Shown here: positions 35,849 through 43,779 of the stretch, piece after piece
Layout: the number at the start of each line of letters is the position of its first letter
Numbering within the stretch: position 1 is the stretch's first letter
Assembly: GCF_004365575.1 (NCBI RefSeq)
Contig: NZ_SOBG01000004.1
Location: 1 to 64,000, forward strand
Origin: Hypnocyclicus thermotrophus
Lineage (GTDB): Bacteria > Fusobacteriota > Fusobacteriia > Fusobacteriales > Fusobacteriaceae
DNA: 64,000 nt
Direction: 5' to 3'
Notes under the pieces: model-generated
What the model was told of the DNA's origin: nothing
Databases searched by the model: none
The model's input: only the letters and a program-made list of their open reading frames with translations
Made by a program: the position numbers and the translations under genes

Positions 35849-37762
35849 TTAAAATGCTACTGTAATACTAGCTTTTAATTCATGTGTTATATAGCCCGAA
35901 TAATCATCAGCTACGTCCCACATCCAATTTTCCCAGTCACTTCCAGAGTGCGACCAACTTTCTAATCCATCATACCAAACATGGCTAACTTCTTTTTTAT
36001 ATACTGAATTTTCTAATTCTGTTTTACTAGCTTCTCTGTTTAATTTATAATTATCATATTTATACATTAAATCAAATGTTACATCATTTACTACATATTT
36101 AATTCCTGTTTTTATCAAATATTGTCTTCCATAAGCATCTTTTATAACATCATTGTTTTCAGTAGCATATCCAAAATTATAACTTCCATATAAAGTAGTT
36201 TTATCATTCATTTTATAATCTGAAGAAGTTCCTACTTTTATTCTTTGTTCATTTGAAAAGTTTTGTGAAATTGTATTATCGTCACCAGTATAGTAATTTA
36301 CATCTACATTTATATTAGTATTTAATTTTGCGCCTTGAACTAATGCATATCTAGCATTTACATTATAATCATTATAAAGAATATCTGTTTCTTCTACCCC
36401 ACCATTAGATACATCTTTTCCACTATTTGTTTTCACAAGTCTTCGATAGCTCCCAGCTACTCCCCATTTATCTTCATTTATTTCTACTTTTCCTAATAAT
36501 TGTGTTTCGTTAGTATCTTCATTATCATTTAAAGCTGATCTAGTTTTATCATAATTTGTGTAATCAACTGTTGTTTTTACTATTAAATCAAATGGTAATG
36601 TATAAACAATTTTTCCATTATATCCTTTTTCATATCCTGTTCCATCTTCATATGCAAAACTAGCATTCCCAAGCCATGAATCATGTCTCTGAGAATTTCC
36701 AAGTACCGCAGTATAATCTTCTCCTACATTTTTATATCCAACAGATACTTCTAAATCATCAAACGGAGTAACAACTACTGTGGCATCTACTATTGTATTA
36801 TCTTTTTTAGCATCTACTCCACTTAAATCATAGCTATCTGTAATCCAAGGAATAACTTGTCCTGTAGTATTCATTACAGATGTTACATCCTTTCCATAGT
36901 TTGCTATTATATATTCTCCTTTTATACTTACTAAATCAATTGGTGCAAATTCACCATTTACTGCCAATCTTAAAGTATCTAAATCTTTACCAAAATTACT
37001 TCCTGATATTTCACTAGACTTATCATGTACATTTACCGCTAATACTCCTATATTTCCTAATCCAAAATCTTTTTTAACATCAAATCCATATACCAATTTT
37101 GTTGACTTAAGATCATTTTGTGTTAAATTTGAAGCTGTATTTGTTGTTACATCTTTACCATCTATACTTGAAGGTGCTTCACTTGCTTGAAACATAAATG
37201 TTTTTGTAGTAAATCCATACACGTCATCATTTTCTAATAATACTCCTTCACCATAAGGTAATGGTTCTCCCCAATTATCTTCTAATTGCATAGCTAATAC
37301 TCTTTTATTAAAATCAAAATTAAAATTATTTGTTAATGTAAATTTCCCTATATCAGTATTTGTTGTCAATGTTATATCTTTAATTATTAGTGGAGAATTA
37401 TCTCTTACTGTAGCAAATTCTTGTCCATAAGTTATTCCTGAACCATTTGCTTGACCTATTAATTCATCAATTATAGTTTCAAATCCTAAGTTTATATTTG
37501 TATTTTCATTTAATTTAACATTACTATTTAAATTTAAAATAGCCTGAAATTTATCTCTATTATCATTCCAGTTATCATTTGTTGATTGTTTCCAGTCTCC
37601 AGTACCAAAAATATTCCCATTACCATTCATCGAGTACCATTTATTTCCGTTTATTTCTCTAAATTCATCAAAGAAAAACTGTAGTGACCCACTCATATCA
37701 ATTTGTGCTGCTGCTGCAGTTATTGAAAATAATGCTAAAGCTAAAGCTACATGTTTTTTCAT
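35849..37762 (-). CDS. Outer-membrane beta-barrel porin
   Basis: This 637-residue precursor has a classical signal peptide (cleavage after AAAAA/Q near residue 20) and a body of repeated amphipathic, Asn/Asp-rich strands. It ends in LKASITVAF; the terminal phenylalanine is the hallmark of BAM-inserted outer-membrane barrels. There is no TonB plug domain, so it is a porin or passive channel and not a SusC homologue. Within the glucan locus it is the obvious route for laminari-oligosaccharides across the outer membrane. AAGGAGG precedes the ATG. It lies between the large GH16 and the Big2 lipoprotein, in the same transcript. Confidence 0.85.
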   Translation of the reverse strand: MKKHVALALALFSITAAAAQIDMSGSLQFFFDEFREINGNKWYSMNGNGNIFGTGDWKQSTNDNWNDNRDKFQAILNLNSNVKLNENTNINLGFETIIDELIGQANGSGITYGQEFATVRDNSPLIIKDITLTTNTDIGKFTLTNNFNFDFNKRVLAMQLEDNWGEPLPYGEGVLLENDDVYGFTTKTFMFQASEAPSSIDGKDVTTNTASNLTQNDLKSTKLVYGFDVKKDFGLGNIGVLAVNVHDKSSEISGSNFGKDLDTLRLAVNGEFAPIDLVSIKGEYIIANYGKDVTSVMNTTGQVIPWITDSYDLSGVDAKKDNTIVDATVVVTPFDDLEVSVGYKNVGEDYTAVLGNSQRHDSWLGNASFAYEDGTGYEKGYNGKIVYTLPFDLIVKTTVDYTNYDKTRSALNDNEDTNETQLLGKVEINEDKWGVAGSYRRLVKTNSGKDVSNGGVEETDILYNDYNVNARYALVQGAKLNTNINVDVNYYTGDDNTISQNFSNEQRIKVGTSSDYKMNDKTTLYGSYNFGYATENNDVIKDAYGRQYLIKTGIKYVVNDVTFDLMYKYDNYKLNREASKTELENSVYKKEVSHVWYDGLESWSHSGSDWENWMWDVADDYSGYITHELKASITVAF

Positions 37763-37845
37763 AATTCCTCCTTATTTTGTTTTATTTTTAGTTAATAATT
37801 ATATTTTTAAAAAAATTATTTTATATAAAAAATTATTTTTTCATT

Positions 37846-40164
37846 TTACTCTTTTACAACTTCAAATTTAATATTATCTAGTTTTACTGTATGTGGTCTA
37901 TTTTTAGTTTTTCCTACTTTCCCTAATAAAAACTTTAATCCTACTTCTTCTGATTTATCCGCTACAAATTCTATAGTATAAGTTTTTGGTTTTTTCTCTG
38001 CTTTTACTAGTGCTTGTCCTTTTCTTTGATATGTAGAGTTTTCAATGCTTACTCTTATCTCTCTTGCTCTACTACTTGAAATATCAAAACTTACTCTATA
38101 TTTTATTCCTTTTATTATATTTACATTTTGTGATAAAATATTACTCCATTCTTCAGCTCCTATATCTTTTACTTTTATTTGAGCAGTACCGCTTCTTATT
38201 ACAAATGTAGATTCTCCACCAAATCCATAATCTTTACCAAAGAATAATGTCCAATTTTTCTTTGTAGAACCTTTTGAAAAATTATCATCAATTAATATAG
38301 TTTGAATTTTTGAATAATCCACTTGTTCTGTCATTTTAATATTGTCTAATGTTAACTCATCTTTAGAGCCTAAAAATTCAAATATTAAGCTTGTTCTCAA
38401 GTCTGTTATATTTTTATTAGTAAAATTAATTTTATACTCTTTTTCTTCACTCGAAAGTTTTATTTTTTGTTCAAAATATTTTTTGTTTCCATTTTTATCT
38501 TGTAAAATTATTCTTATACTATTTCCTTTTTCTGATTTTGCCTTAAATTTAAGGTTATATATTGCATCTTGTTTTAATTGAATATTTTCTTGAATTAATT
38601 TTGGATTATCACCATTATTTATTATATTTAATACTCTTTCTATAACTTTTGCTTCACTATTAGTTGATTTAAAATCCCAAAATAACATTCTTTTTTGATC
38701 ACCTTGATCAAATGTACCATTATAAACTAAATTTCCATTTACTAAAGGTGCTTTACTCATTGATAACAACTCTTTTACTGGATCTTCTATCATTTCAAGC
38801 TTTATATTCCCAAGCCATACTCCTAATTTTGAAAGACCTAAATGAAATTCTACTTTTCCATTTGGATCACTATCTTGTATCATCTGAAACATTGTAGTGT
38901 ATCTATTTATATCTTTTGTTAAATTAAAAGTATTAGTATGGTAAGCTGCCCATCCTCTATTTTCACCGCCACCAATTTTTATACCTATTTCTCTATTATT
39001 TTCAGCTTTTGCATCAAAACTTAATTTATAGTATCTACCTTTCATTATTGGAGCTTCTTGAATTACTTGTATTGAGTACGATTGATTTCCTTGATTATCA
39101 ATATTCGCTTTTAAAAATTTCTCTCCATTTATAGTTTCATACGTATAACTTCCCGCTCCTCCAAAATGAGTAAGTAATTGCCAATTTTCTCCATTATTAG
39201 CAAAATCTCCATTATATATAAAGTTTCCATTTATTGGTTGTTTTATATCTGCTGGTAATTTTTCTAAATCAATTTTAGGTTTTGATATATTTTCATTGTA
39301 TCCACCTTCTAATTCATATACTCTAATATAATCTACTTCTAAAGTTTCAGGAAATTTTGTGCTCCCGTCTGGATCTCCATCAAACCATCCACCAACTGCT
39401 AAATTCATAATTAAATAAAAAGGTTGGTCAAATGGCGCAGGATATGTATAATCCACTGCTTCATTTTTATTTTTTGAATACCAGTTATTTTGTACTTGAT
39501 ATAATTCCCCATCTACGTACCATCTAATTTCTCCAGGTAACCACTCTACTATATAATCATGAAACTCTGTTGCATCACCATTTTTAAAATGGTACTCTTT
39601 TCCAGTATGTACATTTGCTGGCCAAGTTCCACCGTAATGAAGTGTCCCTGCTATTTTACTAGTGTCACTTCCCCAGCCTTCTATCATATCTATTTCTCCA
39701 GAAGCTGCCCAACCTCCATAAACATCATCTTGAGGTAACATCCATATTGCTGGCCAAAGTCCTTTTCCTTTTGGTAATTTAGCTCTAAATTCTACTTTCC
39801 CATATTTTTGAGCAAATTTTCCCTTTGTTACTATTTTTCCTGATGTATAACTAAATTTTTGTTTCCCGCCTGCTGCTTCGCCTTCAAAAGATTCTTTTTT
39901 TGCAGTGATTATTAATTTACCATCAGCTACTTTTATATTATCTTGTCTATCTGTATAATATTCTTTTTCATTGTTCCCCCAACCAGCAACCCATGTACCA
40001 TTAGCCCAAAATCCATTACCAATAATATAATCCCATTTTGAACTATCTAATTTATTTCCGCTAAATTCATCTTTCCAAGTTAAATTCCATTTTTCATTTG
40101 CATTTGCAAATAATTGCATTGATAATAATAACAAAAACACTAGCCAAGTGCTTTTTCTTCTCAT
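37846..40164 (-). CDS. Secreted multimodular GH16 beta-glucanase with three CBM4-like modules
   Basis: This 772-residue precursor has a Sec signal peptide (cleavage after LFANA, about residue 22). The GH16 domain (about 27-283) has the catalytic GEIDMIE with nucleophile E157, D159 and acid/base E162. Three CBM4/9-like modules follow at about 315-455, 478-608 and 628-772, each opening with an NG(N/T)F- or DDNF-type strand and closing with an (L/I)DNIK-type strand. No lipobox is present, so it is periplasmic or exported. It is the first gene of the outer set and lies 80 bases after box A. Endo-cleavage of laminarin or a similar beta-1,3-glucan is the expected activity. Confidence 0.93.
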   Translation of the reverse strand: MRRKSTWLVFLLLLSMQLFANANEKWNLTWKDEFSGNKLDSSKWDYIIGNGFWANGTWVAGWGNNEKEYYTDRQDNIKVADGKLIITAKKESFEGEAAGGKQKFSYTSGKIVTKGKFAQKYGKVEFRAKLPKGKGLWPAIWMLPQDDVYGGWAASGEIDMIEGWGSDTSKIAGTLHYGGTWPANVHTGKEYHFKNGDATEFHDYIVEWLPGEIRWYVDGELYQVQNNWYSKNKNEAVDYTYPAPFDQPFYLIMNLAVGGWFDGDPDGSTKFPETLEVDYIRVYELEGGYNENISKPKIDLEKLPADIKQPINGNFIYNGDFANNGENWQLLTHFGGAGSYTYETINGEKFLKANIDNQGNQSYSIQVIQEAPIMKGRYYKLSFDAKAENNREIGIKIGGGENRGWAAYHTNTFNLTKDINRYTTMFQMIQDSDPNGKVEFHLGLSKLGVWLGNIKLEMIEDPVKELLSMSKAPLVNGNLVYNGTFDQGDQKRMLFWDFKSTNSEAKVIERVLNIINNGDNPKLIQENIQLKQDAIYNLKFKAKSEKGNSIRIILQDKNGNKKYFEQKIKLSSEEKEYKINFTNKNITDLRTSLIFEFLGSKDELTLDNIKMTEQVDYSKIQTILIDDNFSKGSTKKNWTLFFGKDYGFGGESTFVIRSGTAQIKVKDIGAEEWSNILSQNVNIIKGIKYRVSFDISSSRAREIRVSIENSTYQRKGQALVKAEKKPKTYTIEFVADKSEEVGLKFLLGKVGKTKNRPHTVKLDNIKFEVVKE

Positions 40165-40243
40165 TTCTTCACTCTCCTTTGTTTTGTTTTGATACTTTTT
40201 TTTTACTTACAATACAATTAAACCACTTTATAATACAAAAAAT

Positions 40244-40283
40244 AAGATAGATATTTTTGGATTTGGTTTCCATTTTTTTGATT
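40244..40283 (-). promoter_or_regulatory. 40-bp regulatory box A before the GH16-porin operon
   Basis: This element matches box B at 33 of 40 positions. On the minus strand the repeated units AATCAAAAAAAT and AATCCAAAAATA start 20 bases apart and run into TATCTT, followed 8 bases later by TATTAT/TATAAA, a likely -10. It lies 80 bases before the GH16 start codon. It is in the divergent spacer with the HPt-like gene but 52 bases from that gene's -35 box, so an effect there is uncertain. Confidence 0.7.
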
Positions 40284-40335
40284 CCAAAAAATAAAACCTA
40301 AAAAAATAAATCAAAGCAAAAAATAAAAATAGATT

Positions 40336-40364
40336 TTGACTTTTTTTTATTTTTTTTGTACTAT
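40336..40364 (+). promoter_or_regulatory. Promoter of the HPt-like gene
   Basis: TTGACT (40336-40341), a 17-base T-rich spacer and TACTAT (40359-40364) stand 30 bases before the proposed start codon. Confidence 0.7.
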
Positions 40365-40393
40365 GAAGTTATTAATAAAAAATGGTGATAATT

Positions 40394-40642
40394 ATGACAA
40401 ACGAAGAGTTAAAAAAAATTTTTTTAGAAAATAATAATAAAATATTAAACAATTTAGATAAGAATAATGATAATTATAGACAGGCTATACATAAATTATG
40501 TTCTATTGCTATGTGTTTTGATGATGATATTGTTATTGATTTATCTATTGAAATTGCTGAAAACAAAGAAAATAAAAAGTTAGTTAAAGAAAAGTTGGAT
40601 AATTTAAATAATTATATTCAAATTAATTATAAAAATTATTAA
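40394..40642 (+). CDS. Small HPt-like phosphotransfer protein (putative)
   Basis: This 82-residue, mostly helical, acidic protein resembles a histidine phosphotransfer domain: AIHKLCSIAMCF places H33 where HPt domains have the phosphoacceptor HxLKG motif, but the usual G is C here, so the match is degenerate. I take the ATG at 40394 because GGTGAT precedes it at good spacing; a frame-extending ATG at 40382 lacks a site. It lies 12 bases before an OmpR-type response regulator gene, which makes a phosphorelay role plausible. Without a kinase nearby, the function remains open. Confidence 0.5.
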   Translation: MTNEELKKIFLENNNKILNNLDKNNDNYRQAIHKLCSIAMCFDDDIVIDLSIEIAENKENKKLVKEKLDNLNNYIQINYKNY

Positions 40643-40654
40643 AAGGAGTAACCA

Positions 40655-41326
40655 ATGAATATTTTAATTGTTGATGATTGTATTGAATTAGCAAACAAAA
40701 TAAAAGAAACTTTTGATAAATCTTATACAGTTTATATTGAACATACTCCTAATAAAGTATTAGACATTGTTAGTTCAAATGAAATAGATCTTATTATAAT
40801 GGATATAGATTTAGGTCATTCAAAAAATGGTTTTGATTTAATTAGAGAAATACGAAATGATGCTGATAATTATGGTATTCCTTATATTTTTGCATTAACA
40901 GCTAAAAAACAAGATTTTTATGAAGAAATGGGATATAATTTAGGTGTTGATGATTATTTAAAAAAACCTTTTCGTTTAAAAATATTAAATGAAAAAGTTA
41001 AAATTTTAGCAAAACGAATAAAAAAATCTACTTCAAATTTACAGTATGGTAATTTAATATTAAAATCTGATACTAACGAAATATTGATTGAAGATAATAA
41101 CTTTTTTTTAAATGATCCGTACTTTTCACTTTTAGAATTTTTAATATTAAACAAAAATATAAATCTGTCTAGAAAAAAAATTTTTGAAAATATATGGCCT
41201 GAAGAAATAGTTGATAATTATAGAAGAGTTGATGTTACAATAAAAAGATTAAAAGATAAAGTCCCATATATAAAAGATAAGATAGAGACTATTTATGGTT
41301 TTGGATATAAACTTATAAAAATTTAG
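40655..41326 (+). CDS. OmpR-family response regulator, no adjacent kinase
   Basis: This 223-residue transcription factor has a receiver domain (1-115) with D7-D8, phosphoacceptor D50 (IMDIDLG) and K104 (YLKKPFR), and a winged-helix DNA-binding domain (about 130-223) ending in the family signature TIYGFGYKL. AAAGGAG precedes the ATG. No sensor kinase gene is next to it, only the HPt-like gene, so it may receive phosphate through a relay from a hybrid kinase elsewhere. Its 3' end is overlapped by the first copy of the tandem repeat. Confidence 0.88.
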   Translation: MNILIVDDCIELANKIKETFDKSYTVYIEHTPNKVLDIVSSNEIDLIIMDIDLGHSKNGFDLIREIRNDADNYGIPYIFALTAKKQDFYEEMGYNLGVDDYLKKPFRLKILNEKVKILAKRIKKSTSNLQYGNLILKSDTNEILIEDNNFFLNDPYFSLLEFLILNKNINLSRKKIFENIWPEEIVDNYRRVDVTIKRLKDKVPYIKDKIETIYGFGYKLIKI

Positions 41327-41327
41327 C

Positions 41328-41463
41328 CAAAAAATACATATGCTCCTGAAGATTTCTATCTTCAGGAGCACTATATATTAATAGACTAACCCCTTTGTCC
41401 ATCTTAATTATATCTTTAACTTATTACTAACTTGTTACACAGTTTGTTTTAATTGTTTTTTTA
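41328..41463. repeat. Tandem repeat, copy 1, with perfect 13-bp hairpin
   Basis: This unit begins CAAAAAATACATATGCT, the same as copy 2 at 41471. It holds a perfect 13-bp hairpin (41341-41353 with 41358-41370, loop TTCT), then an AT-rich stretch with a core (about 41379-41430) that is nearly identical in both copies and includes AGACTAACCCCTTTGTCCAT. On the minus strand the core encodes a short peptide start MDKGVSLLI in an open frame 41313-41402. No function is known. No T run follows the hairpin closely on the plus strand, but a T6 run lies a few bases beyond on the minus strand. Confidence 0.75.
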
Positions 41464-41470
41464 TTTTTTT

Positions 41471-41595
41471 CAAAAAATACATATGCTTTTAAAAATTTTT
41501 ATCTTCAGAAGCATATGTATTAATAGACTAACCCCTTTGTCCATCTTAGATATATCTTTAACTTATTACACATTTTATTTCAATTGTTTTTTTTA
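41471..41595. repeat. Tandem repeat, copy 2, with decayed hairpin
   Basis: Offset 143 bases from copy 1. The first 17 bases and the core are the same, but the left hairpin arm has changed (GCTTTTAAAAAT instead of GCTCCTGAAGAT), leaving a 9-bp stem CATATGCTT/AAGCATATG; an 11-base segment of copy 1 is missing near the end. The minus-strand frame again starts MDKGVSLLI (41470-41544). Together with copy 1 this fills the 346-base spacer between the OmpR-type gene and accD, apart from the accD promoter. Confidence 0.75.
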
Positions 41596-41609
41596 TATTA
41601 TTATTACTC

Positions 41610-41638
41610 TTGAAATAAAATTACATATGTTATATAAT
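41610..41638 (+). promoter_or_regulatory. Promoter of accD with an embedded operator-like motif
   Basis: TTGAAA (41610-41615), 17 bases and TATAAT (41633-41638) form a good promoter 35 bases before the accD start. The spacer holds ATTACATATGTTAT (41620-41633), identical outside its central two bases to the core of the palindrome at the fabD start of transcription. A protein bound here would block RNA polymerase. Confidence 0.75.
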
Positions 41639-41672
41639 ATTTTAAAATATTTTATAAAGGAGAGGATTCGCC

Positions 41673-42521
41673 TTGGGAATTTTTTCAAGTAAAAAAAAAT
41701 ATGCAACTGTAAAAAGTGAAACTGATGGAAAAACTATAAAACCGCTTTCTACAAATAATTTATGGGTAAAATGTGATTCATGTGGTGAAATTTTATATAG
41801 AAAAGATATCGAAAATAATTATAAAAAATGTCCAAAATGTGATTTTTATTTTAATATGAGTGCAACAGAAAGGATTTCTTTATTAATTGATAAAAATACT
41901 TTTAAAGAATATGACGCTAATATAATATCAGAAAACCCTCTTAATTTTCCTGGTTATGAAGAAAAAAAAGAAAGAGCTAAAAACAAAAGCTCCCTTAATG
42001 ATGCTGTTATTTCTGGCGTTGGAAAATTAAATAATATTGATGTAAGTATCGCTGCTATGGATTTTAATTTTATGGGCGGTAGTATGGGGAGTGTTGTAGG
42101 AGAAAAAATTACTCGTGCTATTGAAAGAGGAATCGAATTAAAAATACCTGTTATTATAGTCGCTACCTCTGGAGGCGCTAGAATGCAAGAGGGAATTTTT
42201 TCACTTATGCAAATGGCTAAAACTTCGGCAGCACTTGAAAAACTAAGAGAAAATAAACTTCCATTTATATCAATACCCGTAAATCCTACTACTGGTGGTG
42301 TTACTGCTTCATTTGCTATGCTTGGTGATATTATAATCTCTGAACCAAAAGCTTTAATTGGATTTGCAGGTCCACGTGTTATAGAACAAACTATAAAACA
42401 AAAATTACCAGAAGGATTTCAGACTAGTGAATTTTTATTAGAACATGGGATGATTGATATAATAGCTAAACGTGAAGAATTAAAAGATACAATTTATAAA
42501 GTATTAAATATCCTTATTTAG
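41673..42521 (+). CDS. accD: Acetyl-CoA carboxylase carboxyltransferase subunit beta
   Basis: AccD is the zinc-bearing half of the carboxyltransferase that moves the carboxyl group from biotin to acetyl-CoA, giving malonyl-CoA. The 282-residue protein has the zinc ribbon C34-x2-C37...C53-x2-C56 and a crotonase-like fold with SGGARMQEG. The start is TTG, preceded by AAAGGAGAGG at proper spacing; no ATG gives a full domain. It is followed by accA after 98 bases. accB and accC are not in the window. The shared motif with fabD suggests coordinated control of malonyl-CoA supply and its transfer to ACP. Confidence 0.95.
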   Translation: MGIFSSKKKYATVKSETDGKTIKPLSTNNLWVKCDSCGEILYRKDIENNYKKCPKCDFYFNMSATERISLLIDKNTFKEYDANIISENPLNFPGYEEKKERAKNKSSLNDAVISGVGKLNNIDVSIAAMDFNFMGGSMGSVVGEKITRAIERGIELKIPVIIVATSGGARMQEGIFSLMQMAKTSAALEKLRENKLPFISIPVNPTTGGVTASFAMLGDIIISEPKALIGFAGPRVIEQTIKQKLPEGFQTSEFLLEHGMIDIIAKREELKDTIYKVLNILI

Positions 42522-42619
42522 TACTTTATAAAAAAAATTGATAAAGCCTCGTACTAAAATATAACATAAATAAAAACTTAATAAAAGTTTGATTAATATA
42601 AAATTATCGGAGGATAAAA

Positions 42620-43564
42620 ATGGATTTTGAAAAAGATATTAAAGATTTAGAATTAAAAATAGAAGAACTTAAAAAATTTTCCGAAGAAAAAGGAATAGAT
42701 TTAAAAGAACAAATTGATAAATTAGAAGAACTTAAAGCTGATAAAATGAAATCTCTATATGAAGAAATAACTCCATGGCAAAAAACTCAAATTGCAAGAC
42801 ATCAAAATAGACCCTATACTTTAGATTATATTGATTTAATTATAGAAGATTTTGTTGAATTACATGGTGATAGATTATTTAAAGATGATAAATCTATTAT
42901 TGGAGGATTAGGAAAAATCGGTAATGAGAAAGTTGTTATAATCGGTCATGAAAAAGGTAGAACTTTAGATGATAAAATCTTTAGAAATTTCGGTTCCCCA
43001 AATCCTGAAGGATATAGAAAAGCTCTTAGACTTATGAAATTAGCCGAAAGATTTAATTTACCTGTTATTAGTTTTATTGATACTGCTGGTGCATATCCAG
43101 GACTTGAAGCAGAAGAAAGAGGCCAAGGAGAAGCAATAGCTAGAAATCTTATGGAAATGGCTGGACTTAGTATTCCTACAATTTCTATAGTTATAGGAGA
43201 AGGTGGAAGTGGTGGAGCTTTAGGTATAGGTGTTACCGATAAAATTTTTATGTTAGAAAATAGTTATTATTCTGTTATTTCTCCTGAAGGATGTGCTTCT
43301 ATACTATTTAGAGATGCCTCAAAAGCATGTGATGCTGCTGAATATTTAAAATTAGATGCAAAACATTTACTAGAATTTGGTATAATTGATGATATAATTT
43401 CTGAACCTCTTGGGGGAGCTCATAGAAATCCTGAATATACTGCAAATAATATAAAAGAAAAAATTCTTTCTACTTTAGAAGAATTAAAATCTTTTGAAAT
43501 ATCACTTTTAAAAGAAATTAGATATAAAAAATTAAAAAATATTGGTAAATATAATCTAATATAA
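42620..43564 (+). CDS. accA: Acetyl-CoA carboxylase carboxyltransferase subunit alpha
   Basis: AccA pairs with AccD to form the carboxyltransferase. The 314-residue protein has an N-terminal helical region with PWQKTQIARHQNRPYTLDYI (residues 51-70), a crotonase-like core with DTAGAYPG and GEGGSGGALGIG, and the normal length. GGAGG precedes the ATG. In the 98-base gap after accD, TTGATA and TATAAC at 16 bases form only a weak promoter candidate, so accA is probably read mostly from the accD promoter. A terminator follows. Confidence 0.96.
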   Translation: MDFEKDIKDLELKIEELKKFSEEKGIDLKEQIDKLEELKADKMKSLYEEITPWQKTQIARHQNRPYTLDYIDLIIEDFVELHGDRLFKDDKSIIGGLGKIGNEKVVIIGHEKGRTLDDKIFRNFGSPNPEGYRKALRLMKLAERFNLPVISFIDTAGAYPGLEAEERGQGEAIARNLMEMAGLSIPTISIVIGEGGSGGALGIGVTDKIFMLENSYYSVISPEGCASILFRDASKACDAAEYLKLDAKHLLEFGIIDDIISEPLGGAHRNPEYTANNIKEKILSTLEELKSFEISLLKEIRYKKLKNIGKYNLI

Positions 43565-43573
43565 CTCTCTAAG

Positions 43574-43596
43574 GTTGCGTTTTACGCAACTTTTTT
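43574..43596 (+). terminator. Terminator after accA
   Basis: GTTGCGT pairs with ACGCAAC across a TTT loop and is followed by TTTTTT. It is a classical Rho-independent terminator 9 bases after the accA stop codon. Confidence 0.9.
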
Positions 43597-43678
43597 GTTA
43601 AGTATAATTTTATTTTTTTTTGATTTGTAAATCTATCCTTAAATAGCACACTTTTGTTAGTTATGTTTAAAAAAAACA

Positions 43679-43707
43679 TTGTAAAATGTTGTTTTTTGGT
43701 ATATAAT
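43679..43707 (+). promoter_or_regulatory. Promoter of pfkA-pyk
   Basis: TTGTAA (43679-43684), 17 bases and TATAAT (43702-43707) precede pfkA by about 72 bases. An imperfect inverted repeat, AACATT...AATGTT, overlaps the -35 region (about 43675-43690) and could be an operator or an RNA hairpin. Confidence 0.65.
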
Positions 43708-43779
43708 GAAACGGAATATGTATATTTTAAATTAAAAGTCTATCAATATTTATAGTCTTGAGAAAGGAGAATGGTTTAA

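Noticed and set aside
41453-41692. Plus-strand open frame across repeat copy 2 and the accD promoter
   Set aside because: It is low-complexity, crosses a promoter and ribosome site of accD, and has no start signal of its own.
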